A program made the translations under genes and the position numbers. From positions 744,001 through 808,000 of the forward strand of contig NZ_CP047289.1 of assembly GCF_018279165.1 (NCBI RefSeq): 64,000 nucleotides of DNA. The letters are read 5' to 3'. This DNA comes from Falsirhodobacter algicola (GTDB lineage Bacteria; Pseudomonadota; Alphaproteobacteria; Rhodobacterales; Rhodobacteraceae). The notes beneath the pieces are model-generated. The model worked only from the letters and a program-made list of their open reading frames with translations. It ran no database searches and was not told where the DNA came from. Positions within the stretch are counted from its first letter, which is position 1. Every line of letters starts with the position of its first letter. This document shows positions 56,900 through 64,000 of the stretch, piece after piece.

Positions 56900-58905
56900 T
56901 CCGCAGCCAGCGGCGCAGCCGCCCGCGCCGCCGCCAGCGACGACAGTTCCGCCATCAGCACCGACGCCCGCGCGACCGGGTTCGTCAGATAGAAGTCGCG
57001 GATCACCGGACGGAAATCGGCCTTTGCAGGCTCGCGCAGCTCGAGCGGCTGCCAAGCATTCTCGGCCACCTCGTCGATGCGGCCCAGATGCGGAACCGCC
57101 TCCACCAGCTTGCCCCGCAGCTGCCCCAGCGTGTCGAAGGGCAGCGTCGCGCCCAGTTCGGAGGACAGCGCCCGCAGGATCGCCCAGTTTTCCTTGGCAT
57201 CGCCCGGCGGGAAGCCCGCGCGCAGCGCCAGTTGCGGCCGACCTTCGGTGTTCACGAAAAGGCCGTTCTCTTCGGTATAGGCGGCACCCGGCAGGATGAT
57301 GTCGGCGCGGTGCGCGCCGCGGTCGCCGTGGCTGCCCTGATAGATCACAAACGGACCCGGAGCGATGTCGATCTCATCGGCGCCGAGGTTGTAGACCACC
57401 TCCGCCCCGTCGAGCGCGGCGGACAGCCCGCCTTCGGTCACGGCCCCCACATCGAGCGCGCCGACGCGGCTTGCCGCCGTGTGCAGCACCAGAAGCTTTG
57501 CCCCGGTCGCGGCGCAATAGGCCATGGCCTGCGACAGGACGGCCTCGCCATCGGCTTCGTTCAATGCGCCCTGACCGACGATGACGATGCCACCGCTTTC
57601 GGCTTCGGCATTGGCCACGAGGCGGGACAGGCTGTCGCGCCCGGCGCCCAGATGCTCGTACTCATAGGTCAGATCGGTGGCCGCCCCGACCAGCCCGACC
57701 GATGCGCCCAGCAGCCACGCCTTGCGGATGCGCGCGTTCAGAACCGGCGCTTCGAGGCGCGGATCCGTGCCGATCAGCAGGATGCGTTTCGCGTCGTCCA
57801 GATCTTCGATGCGCGCCGTGCCGACATAGGCCGAACGGTTGCCGGCCGGCAGACGTGCACCATCGGTCCGGCATTCCACCTTGCCGCCCTGCCCTTCGAT
57901 CAGCAGTTTCAGCGCGAAGGCCGCTTCCACCGGCGCCAGATCCCCGACGAGGCCCGCAACGCGGCGGCCCTTCATCGCGCTGGCCGCGGCGCGCAGCGCC
58001 TCGCCCCATGTGGCGCGGCGCAGCTTGCCGCCTTCGCGGATATACGGCATGTCGAGGCGCTGGCGGCGCAGACCATCCCAGATGAAGCGGGACTTGTCGC
58101 TGATCCACTCCTCGTTCACGCCGTCATGGTTGCGCGGCAGGATGCGCATCACTTCGCGCCCCTTCGTGTCCACCCGGATGTTCGAGCCGAGGCCGTCCAT
58201 CACGTCCACGCTCTCGGTCTTGGTCAACTCCCACGGGCGGGCGGTGTAGGCATAAGGCTTCGAGGTCAGCGCGCCCACCGGGCACAGGTCAATGATGTTG
58301 CCCTGAAGGTTCGAATCCAGCGTCTGGTTCAGATAGGAGGTGATCTCCGCATCCTCGCCGCGACCGGTCTGGCCCATCTGGCTGATGCCCGCGACCTCGG
58401 TCGTGAAGCGGACGCAGCGCGTGCAGGAGATGCAGCGCGTCATCGCCGTCTTTACCAGCGGGCCGAGGTTCAATTCCTCGGCGGCGCGCTTGGGTTCGCG
58501 GTAGCGGGAGAAGTCGACGCCATAGGCCATCGCCTGATCCTGCAGATCGCACTCCCCCCCCTGATCGCAGATCGGGCAATCGAGCGGGTGGTTGATGAGC
58601 AGGAACTCCATCACCCCCTCGCGCGCCTTCTTGACCATGGGCGAGTTGGTCTTGACCACCGGCGGCTCGCCGTTGGGGCCGGGACGCAGATCCTTGATCT
58701 GCATGGCGCAGGAGGCGGTCGGCTTCGGCGGGCCGCCCACGACCTCCACGAGGCACATCCGGCAGTTGCCCGCGATGGACAGCCGCTCGTGATAGCAGAA
58801 GCGCGGAACTTCGAGGCCCGCGAATTCCGCGGCCTGAAGTATGGTCAGCGACGCGTCGAGCTCCAGCTCCTCGCCGTCAATGACGATTTTTCTGAGGTTG
58901 CTCAT
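56896..58905 (-). CDS. nuoG: NADH-quinone oxidoreductase subunit G
   Basis: 669-residue large subunit. N-terminal [2Fe-2S] ferredoxin domain ([15 protein letters not shown]), His/Cys [4Fe-4S] cluster region [20 protein letters not shown] (20 residues), [10 protein letters not shown], then a molybdopterin-oxidoreductase-like domain (about 220-650) without molybdenum. Stop overlaps the downstream lipoprotein start; start overlaps the stop of the upstream lipoprotein. Confidence 0.96.
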   Translation of the reverse strand: MSNLRKIVIDGEELELDASLTILQAAEFAGLEVPRFCYHERLSIAGNCRMCLVEVVGGPPKPTASCAMQIKDLRPGPNGEPPVVKTNSPMVKKAREGVMEFLLINHPLDCPICDQGGECDLQDQAMAYGVDFSRYREPKRAAEELNLGPLVKTAMTRCISCTRCVRFTTEVAGISQMGQTGRGEDAEITSYLNQTLDSNLQGNIIDLCPVGALTSKPYAYTARPWELTKTESVDVMDGLGSNIRVDTKGREVMRILPRNHDGVNEEWISDKSRFIWDGLRRQRLDMPYIREGGKLRRATWGEALRAAASAMKGRRVAGLVGDLAPVEAAFALKLLIEGQGGKVECRTDGARLPAGNRSAYVGTARIEDLDDAKRILLIGTDPRLEAPVLNARIRKAWLLGASVGLVGAATDLTYEYEHLGAGRDSLSRLVANAEAESGGIVIVGQGALNEADGEAVLSQAMAYCAATGAKLLVLHTAASRVGALDVGAVTEGGLSAALDGAEVVYNLGADEIDIAPGPFVIYQGSHGDRGAHRADIILPGAAYTEENGLFVNTEGRPQLALRAGFPPGDAKENWAILRALSSELGATLPFDTLGQLRGKLVEAVPHLGRIDEVAENAWQPLELREPAKADFRPVIRDFYLTNPVARASVLMAELSSLAAARAAAPLAAE

Positions 58906-59264
58906 CAGCTCGATCCTCCAGTTTGGCAGGCGCCTGGAAAAATCCAGTTCGGTGCGTCGTAGCGACCAACGGCCGCCGGGTTGAAGCGCAGCATGCGTTC
59001 GGTGCAGGCCCGCACGGCGACATCCTTCGCCAGCTTGCCCTGATCATAACGGAGCGGGTCCGTCGGGTTGTAGATCGCGACGGTGATCCCCTCGATGGGT
59101 TCGGCACCGTTGCGTGTAATCATATGGCCGAAGCCGGCAGGGCGCAGCACGGACACGAAGGGACCATGCTGCAGGCTTGGCGCGGGGTCGCGCGGCGGCT
59201 GGCCGGCGCAGGCGCCAAGCGCCCCCAGCAGGACCGTAGCCGTTATGCCACGCGCGACGTTCAT
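58905..59264 (-). CDS. Small lipoprotein inside the nuo operon (nuoF-nuoG)
   Basis: 119 residues, not recognised. Signal with lipobox LGAC (Cys19), then a domain with [18 protein letters not shown] and two further cysteines ([16 protein letters not shown]). No clear similarity to the other nuo lipoprotein beyond the signal. Its ATG overlaps the nuoF stop by four bases and its stop overlaps the nuoG start by one. Confidence 0.7.
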   Translation of the reverse strand: MNVARGITATVLLGALGACAGQPPRDPAPSLQHGPFVSVLRPAGFGHMITRNGAEPIEGITVAIYNPTDPLRYDQGKLAKDVAVRACTERMLRFNPAAVGRYDAPNWIFPGACQTGGSS

Positions 59265-60556
59265 TCCGCTGCCATCGCCCCCATGCGGCCGGTCCGTTTG
59301 GCCTTGATGCGGTCTTCGATCTCTTCGCGGAAATGCCGCACGAGGCCTTGGATCGGCCATGCCGCCGCATCGCCGAGGGCGCAGATGGTATGACCCTCGA
59401 TCTGCTTGGTGACGTTGATCAGCATGTCGATCTCCTCCACCTCGGCCTCGCCAGTCACGAGCCGGTCCATGACGCGCATCATCCAGCCCGTGCCTTCACG
59501 GCAAGGCGTGCACTGCCCGCAGCTTTCGTGCTTGAAGAACTTCGACAGCCGCCAGATCGCCTTGATGACATCGGTGGACTGATCCATCACGATCATGCAG
59601 GCCGTCCCGAACGAGGACCGGTTTTCCCGCATCCAATCGTAATCCATCAGCGCGTCTTCGCACAGATGGGCCGGGAGGATGGGGCAGCTCGCGCCGCCCG
59701 GAATGACCGCCTTTAGGTTCTTCCAACCGCCGCGAACGCCGCCGCCATGCCGCTCGATCAGCTCGCGCATGGGGATCGACATCGCCTCTTCGACGACGCA
59801 GGGCGTGTTGACGTGGCCGGTCATGGCAAAGAGCTTCACGCCCGTGTTGTTCGGCCGCCCGAAGCTGGAATACCAATCGGCGCCGCGCCGCAGGATCGTC
59901 GGCACGACCGAGATCGATTCCACGTTGTTCACCGTGGTCGGGCAGCCATAGAGCCCCGCGCCCGCCGGGAACGGCGGCTTCATGCGCGGCATCCCCTTCT
60001 TGCCCTCGAGGCTTTCCAGAAGCGCCGTTTCTTCGCCGCAGATATAGGCGCCCGCCCCGTGATGCAGATAGACATCGAAATCATAGCCGGAGCCGCAGGC
60101 GTTCTTGCCGAGATAGCCCGCGTCATACGCTTCGTCGATGGCGGCCTGCAGGCTTTCCTTTTCGCGGATGTATTCGCCGCGGATGTAGATATAGGCGGCC
60201 ACGGCCCCCATCGCGAAACCGGCGATCAGGCACCCTTCCACCAGATGGTGCGGGTCATGGCGCAGGATCTCGCGGTCCTTGCAGGTCGCGGGTTCGGATT
60301 CGTCGGCATTGACCACGAGGTAGGACGGACGGCCATCCGATTCCTTGGGCATGAACGACCATTTCAGGCCGGTCGGGAAACCCGCCCCACCGCGGCCGCG
60401 CAGACCGCTGGCCTTGATCTGGTCGATGATCCAACCGCGCCCATTGGCCAGAAGGCCGCCGGTATTGTCCCACAGCCCACGCTTGCGCGCGCCCGCTATG
60501 GTGCGATCATACATCCCGTAGATGTTGCGGAAGATCCGGTCTTCATCCTTGAGCAT
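59261..60556 (-). CDS. nuoF: NADH-quinone oxidoreductase subunit F
   Basis: 431 residues; binds NADH, FMN and the N3 [4Fe-4S] cluster. NADH/FMN glycine-rich [16 protein letters not shown] near residue 63 and [20 protein letters not shown] (20 residues); cluster motif [15 protein letters not shown] near residue 350. Typical length. Confidence 0.97.
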   Translation of the reverse strand: MLKDEDRIFRNIYGMYDRTIAGARKRGLWDNTGGLLANGRGWIIDQIKASGLRGRGGAGFPTGLKWSFMPKESDGRPSYLVVNADESEPATCKDREILRHDPHHLVEGCLIAGFAMGAVAAYIYIRGEYIREKESLQAAIDEAYDAGYLGKNACGSGYDFDVYLHHGAGAYICGEETALLESLEGKKGMPRMKPPFPAGAGLYGCPTTVNNVESISVVPTILRRGADWYSSFGRPNNTGVKLFAMTGHVNTPCVVEEAMSIPMRELIERHGGGVRGGWKNLKAVIPGGASCPILPAHLCEDALMDYDWMRENRSSFGTACMIVMDQSTDVIKAIWRLSKFFKHESCGQCTPCREGTGWMMRVMDRLVTGEAEVEEIDMLINVTKQIEGHTICALGDAAAWPIQGLVRHFREEIEDRIKAKRTGRMGAMAAE

Positions 60557-60568
60557 CTTTCAGCCCCC

Positions 60569-60760
60569 CTACACCTGCCGACCACGCAGAACGCGCGCGG
60601 TCAGAACAATTCCGCCGACAAACCCGCAGAGCGCGAGGATGTCAAATACCAGCATCAGCCCCGGCGACCAGTCGAAATGCCGCCCCAGCCATTGCACCAG
60701 ACACCACGACAAGGCCACCGCCGCCAACCACATGACGCTGCGGCGCGGCTCGTCAGGCAT
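60569..60760 (-). CDS. DUF5337 small membrane protein in the nuo operon
   Basis: 63 residues with two spans (about 9-28 and 36-56), from [14 protein letters not shown] recall a DUF5337 protein at this place in rhodobacteral nuo operons; function unknown, possibly an accessory or assembly factor. Overlaps the end of nuoE by 8 bases. Confidence 0.75.
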   Translation of the reverse strand: MPDEPRRSVMWLAAVALSWCLVQWLGRHFDWSPGLMLVFDILALCGFVGGIVLTARVLRGRQV

Positions 60761-61667
60761 CGCCCTTCCCTTTCGGGCCATCCGCATTGACCTGCTGCCC
60801 GGGTTCGGCCTGCGCCGTCCCGCCTTCGGCCGTCTTTTCGTCGGGCATGCGCGCCGCCGATTTCACCGGCGCGGTCTCCGTCGCGATGCCGGTATCGTCG
60901 ATCGGGTGATCGGCTGCCGGCTGCGGATGGGGCGCATCCGGGGCCTCGTCGACCTCGGGCTGGCGCTGCCACGGCGTGCGCAGCGCAACCTCGGTCCCGT
61001 CGATGCGCTTGATCGTGTCGCCGATCTCCACCGCGCGCTGCACGGCGGCATTGAAGGGCGCGCGGTCCTCGGTCCCCTCCGTCAGCGCGGTCGGACCGCC
61101 CTTCGCCTCGGAGCTGTAGCGACCGTTCTGCGGGCCGGGACGCGGCACTTCGCCGGCGCTGAAACGCGCGATCAGCCCGCGCAGCACGTCCGGGGTCAGA
61201 TCCTCGTAGTTGTCCTTGCCGATCTGCGCCATCGGCGCGTTCGTGCAGGCCCCGAGGCATTCCACCTCTTCCCACGAGAATTTGCCATCCGCCGACACTT
61301 GATGCGGATTGGCCGTGATCAGCTCCTTGCAGACGGCGATCAGTTCCTCGGCCCCGCAGATCATACAGGTCGTCGTGCCGCAGATCTGGATATGCGCCAC
61401 GCTGCCCACGGGCGAGAGTTGGAACATGAAATAGAAGGTCGCAACCTCGAGTGCGCGAATCCGCGCCATCCCCAGAAGGTCGGCGACATATTCGATCGCC
61501 GGACGGCTGAGCCAGCCCTCCTGCTCCTGCGCGCGGAACAGCAGCGGGATGACGGCCGAGGCCTGACGCCCCTCCGGGTACTTCGTCATCTGGCCGCGCG
61601 CCCATGCGAGGTTGGCGGGCGTGAACTCGAACCCGGCGGGCTGCGTGTGATGCAAACGGCGGAGCAT
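60753..61667 (-). CDS. nuoE: NADH-quinone oxidoreductase subunit E with C-terminal extension
   Basis: 304 residues. The thioredoxin-like [2Fe-2S] (N1a) domain fills about 1-170: [12 protein letters not shown] and [14 protein letters not shown] give the four cluster cysteines. The remaining 130 residues form a low-complexity tail rich in Pro, Ala, Glu and Asp, with [20 protein letters not shown] (20 residues) as its only structured-looking piece. E. coli NuoE is about 166 residues; long tails are known in Rhodobacter/Paracoccus. Confidence 0.94.
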   Translation of the reverse strand: MLRRLHHTQPAGFEFTPANLAWARGQMTKYPEGRQASAVIPLLFRAQEQEGWLSRPAIEYVADLLGMARIRALEVATFYFMFQLSPVGSVAHIQICGTTTCMICGAEELIAVCKELITANPHQVSADGKFSWEEVECLGACTNAPMAQIGKDNYEDLTPDVLRGLIARFSAGEVPRPGPQNGRYSSEAKGGPTALTEGTEDRAPFNAAVQRAVEIGDTIKRIDGTEVALRTPWQRQPEVDEAPDAPHPQPAADHPIDDTGIATETAPVKSAARMPDEKTAEGGTAQAEPGQQVNADGPKGKGDA

Positions 61668-62890
61668 TAGCGGTCGACCTCCCCGAACACGATGTCGAGC
61701 GTTGCGATGATGGCAGAAACGTCGGCAAGCTGATAGCCCTTCGACATCTCGTCCATCGCCTGAAGATGGGGGAATCCGGGGGCCCGGATCTTGGCGCGGT
61801 ACGGTTTGTTGGTGCCGTCCGCCACGAGATAGACGCCGAATTCACCCTTCGGCGCCTCTACCGCGGCATAGATCTCGCCGGCGGGGACGTGGAAGCCCTC
61901 GGTATAGAGCTTGAAGTGGTGGATCAGCGCTTCCATCGAGCGTTTCATGTCGCTGCGCTTCGGCGGCGTGATCTTCCCGCGCGCCAGCACGTCGCCCGCA
62001 GGCTCCTCGCGCAGCTTGGCACAGGCCTGCTTGATGATCTTGGTCGATTCCCGCATCTCGGCCATCCGGCAGAGGAAGCGGTCATAGCAGTCGCCATTGC
62101 GCCCCACGGGGATCTGGAAATCGAACTCGTCGTAAAGCTCGTAGGGTTGCGCGCGGCGCAGATCCCACGGCATGCCCGACCCGCGGGCCATGACGCCCGA
62201 GAAACCGCCGTCCAGCACCTGTTCGGGCGTTACGATAGCAATATCCACCGTGCGCTGCTTGAAGATGCGGTTCTCCATCAGCAGGTCCGACAGAAGGTCG
62301 ATCAGCTTGGGGAAGGTGTCGCACCACGCATCGATTTCGTCCAGAAGGCCCGGGGGCAGGTCCTGATGGACGCCGCCGGGGCGGAAATAAGCGGCGTGCA
62401 GGCGGGCGCCGCTGGCCTTTTCATAAAAGACCATCAGCTCTTCGCGGGCCGTGAACCCCCAAAGCGGCGGCGTCAGCGCGCCGACATCCATCGCGCCGGT
62501 CGTCACGTTCATCAGGTGGTTCAGCAGGCGGCCGATCTCGCAGAACAGCACCCGGATCAGCGACGCGCGGCGCGAAATCGCCGTGCCCGTCAACCGCTCG
62601 ATCGCAAGGCACCAAGCATGCTCTTGGTTCATCGGCGAGACGTAATCCAGCCGATCGAAATAGGGCAGGTTCTGAAGGTAGGTGCGGCTTTCCATCAGCT
62701 TTTCGGTGCCGCGATGCAGCAGACCGATATGCGGATCGACGCGTTCCACCACCTCGCCGTCCAGCTCCAGCACCAGACGCAGAACGCCGTGGGTTGCCGG
62801 GTGCTGAGGCCCAAAGTTCATGTTGAAGTTGCGGATCCGGTATTCGCCGGGTTGGCCGCCACCGTTCATGTCGCTGCTGCCGTCCATCAT
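61667..62890 (-). CDS. nuoD: NADH-quinone oxidoreductase subunit D
   Basis: 407-residue 49-kDa-type subunit lining the quinone site. [20 protein letters not shown] (20 residues) with the conserved quinone His; [20 protein letters not shown] (20 residues); [15 protein letters not shown]; and the C-terminal FGEVDR. Start at MMDGSSD, with the ribosome site inside the end of the upstream sulfotransferase gene. NuoC and NuoD are separate genes here. Confidence 0.96.
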   Translation of the reverse strand: MMDGSSDMNGGGQPGEYRIRNFNMNFGPQHPATHGVLRLVLELDGEVVERVDPHIGLLHRGTEKLMESRTYLQNLPYFDRLDYVSPMNQEHAWCLAIERLTGTAISRRASLIRVLFCEIGRLLNHLMNVTTGAMDVGALTPPLWGFTAREELMVFYEKASGARLHAAYFRPGGVHQDLPPGLLDEIDAWCDTFPKLIDLLSDLLMENRIFKQRTVDIAIVTPEQVLDGGFSGVMARGSGMPWDLRRAQPYELYDEFDFQIPVGRNGDCYDRFLCRMAEMRESTKIIKQACAKLREEPAGDVLARGKITPPKRSDMKRSMEALIHHFKLYTEGFHVPAGEIYAAVEAPKGEFGVYLVADGTNKPYRAKIRAPGFPHLQAMDEMSKGYQLADVSAIIATLDIVFGEVDR

Positions 62891-62891
62891 C

Positions 62892-63725
62892 CTACACTCC
62901 TGCCAAACTCGCCTGCCAGGCGGCGGGAAGTTCGCCGGCCCGACGGGCCACGGCGTCATATTGCGGGCGCAGCGCGGTCAGCGCGCGTGCGCGGTCCGCC
63001 TGCGAAAGAGTTACGTCCACCCCGCCATGCACGCGCTTGGCGAAATCAGGGCGATGCGGCGCGATGCCGAGGAAGGACGTGATACGGTCGAACCCCTGCG
63101 GCGTCATCAGCGTCTCATAGAACGCCACGCAAAGCTTGCGCGGATCGACCGCCGCATCCAGCCGCTTCAGCGCCCCGGCATAATCGCTGCGCATCCACGC
63201 GCCGCCCTGCCCGGCCAATGCCCGATCGAGCATCTGCTGCGCAAGGCCCGCAATCTCGGTGCGGTGCGTCGCGGCACGTTTGGCGTCCATCCGAACCTGG
63301 CTCCACAACCGGGCCACGGGATCGCGCATCAGATACAGGACGCGCACATCCCCCATCGAGGCCACACGCCGCAGGATCCGCGCCGGAAGCAGGCTGTAGG
63401 AGGGCGTGATGTCCCCGATCAGCCCGCGATCGCCCCGCCCCTCGGACAGATAGCCGAGATAGTCGCGCAGGCACAGACGGCCGCGGCGCATCACCCCGAT
63501 CCACTGCTGCAGATCATCGCGCAGCCGGCCACCGGCCTTAGCGGCGCGCGCCTCCAGCTTCGGAAGCTGGCGTTTCCAGCGCCCACCCGCGAAGGTGTCG
63601 AAATAGTGCAGCTCCTTGATGGCGCGCAGATGGCAATCCGGGTGCGACGCAAGCTGATCGAACAGCCACGTCGTGCCGGATTTCGTTGCACCGACACCCA
63701 AAAGTATGGTCGGTTGCCGCGTCAC
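62892..63725 (-). CDS. PAPS-dependent sulfotransferase inserted in the nuo operon
   Basis: 277-residue sulfotransferase. 5'-phosphosulfate-binding loop [19 protein letters not shown] (12-30) and a 3'-phosphate motif region [16 protein letters not shown] near residue 130, both typical of cytosolic-type PAPS sulfotransferases. No signal peptide. GTG start at 63725 overlaps the nuoC stop (GTGA), and only one base separates its stop from nuoD, so it is co-translated with complex I genes. The acceptor is unknown; base composition is like the neighbours, which argues against very recent insertion. Confidence 0.85.
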   Translation of the reverse strand: MTRQPTILLGVGATKSGTTWLFDQLASHPDCHLRAIKELHYFDTFAGGRWKRQLPKLEARAAKAGGRLRDDLQQWIGVMRRGRLCLRDYLGYLSEGRGDRGLIGDITPSYSLLPARILRRVASMGDVRVLYLMRDPVARLWSQVRMDAKRAATHRTEIAGLAQQMLDRALAGQGGAWMRSDYAGALKRLDAAVDPRKLCVAFYETLMTPQGFDRITSFLGIAPHRPDFAKRVHGGVDVTLSQADRARALTALRPQYDAVARRAGELPAAWQASLAGV

Positions 63726-64000
63726 GTGCTGGCCTTGTCATCGCCCGGAAGGATGTAATCCGCACCTTCCCACGGGCTCATGAAATCGAACTGCCGGTAT
63801 TCCTGCGTCAGCCGCACGGGTTCGTAGACGACGCGCTTCTGCGTTTCGTCGTAGCGCACCTCGGTATAGCCGGTCGTCGGGAAATCCTTGCGCAGCGGAT
63901 AGCCGCGGAAGCCGTAATCGGTCAGGATGCGGCGCAGGTCCGGATGCCCGGAGAAGAGGATGCCGAACATGTCGAACACCTCCCGCTCGAACCAGTTGGC
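63722..64000 (-). CDS. nuoC: NADH-quinone oxidoreductase subunit C, partial
   Basis: C-terminal part only; the gene continues past the right edge. Visible: [20 protein letters not shown] (20 residues), then [16 protein letters not shown], the 30-kDa subunit signature, and [12 protein letters not shown]. First visible gene of the long minus-strand complex I operon; nuoA and nuoB would lie further right. Confidence 0.95.
   Translation of the reverse strand, partial: ANWFEREVFDMFGILFSGHPDLRRILTDYGFRGYPLRKDFPTTGYTEVRYDETQKRVVYEPVRLTQEYRQFDFMSPWEGADYILPGDDKAST

Overview
The window is a gene-dense, GC-rich (roughly two-thirds G+C by eye) chromosomal segment with almost no non-coding space; no gap between genes exceeds about 215 bases. 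Gene content and order point to an alphaproteobacterium of the Rhodobacteraceae (Rhodobacter/Paracoccus-like): a 14-type nuo (complex I) operon interspersed with small extra genes and running into birA-coaX-rnj, a tatABC-DUF815-lysM/M23-pcm-surE neighbourhood, dnaG-rpoD in tandem, and hemB beside a rhodobacteral membrane protein. No rRNA, tRNA, CRISPR array, insertion sequence, phage gene or replication origin was seen. Genus cannot be decided from this window.

Layout. 1-4.5 kb: edge of a membrane protein gene, hemB (haem synthesis), a SYLF-domain lipoprotein and a membrane-anchored penicillin-acylase-family Ntn hydrolase. 4.5-8.9 kb: two coupled minus-strand glycosyltransferase genes, one encoding an 1100-residue three-module protein (DxD transferase, GT2 transferase, alpha/beta-hydrolase-like domain). 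9.1-15.3 kb: thyA-folA, a VOC (glyoxalase-like) protein, nrdR-ribD, and rpoD translationally coupled to a small secreted protein and a YjbQ protein. 15.4-18.8 kb: dnaG and a glutamate dehydrogenase. 18.9-24 kb: an uncharacterised membrane protein plus ClpP-like protein pair, a DAP-type serine hydrolase and a sodium:alanine symporter. 24-27.3 kb: ku-ligD, a complete bacterial NHEJ pair. 27.3-33.7 kb: two GH13 alpha-glucosidases (one carrying an in-frame small protein as a tail) diverging from a two-gene PQQ glucose dehydrogenase. 33.8-38.7 kb: a bile-acid-type sodium symporter, an SDR, a single-domain response regulator, surE-pcm and a LysM/LytM lipoprotein. 38.7-45.9 kb: tatABC with a DUF815 ATPase, an atypical SDR, prfC, an unknown gene and a DEAD-box helicase, ending at a clear terminator. 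45.9-64 kb: one very long minus-strand operon, read from the right: nuoC (cut by the edge)-sulfotransferase-nuoD-nuoE-DUF5337-nuoF-lipoprotein-nuoG-lipoprotein-nuoH-I-J-K-L-M-N-birA-coaX-rnj.

Most of the window is core metabolism. The parts worth a second look are the three-module glycosyltransferase/hydrolase, the sulfotransferase and two lipoproteins embedded in the complex I operon, the membrane/ClpP-like pair of unknown role, the small SFPASDPP protein read in frame with a glucosidase, and the split glucose dehydrogenase. None of these can be proved novel from the sequence alone; assignments are from motif recognition without database searching.
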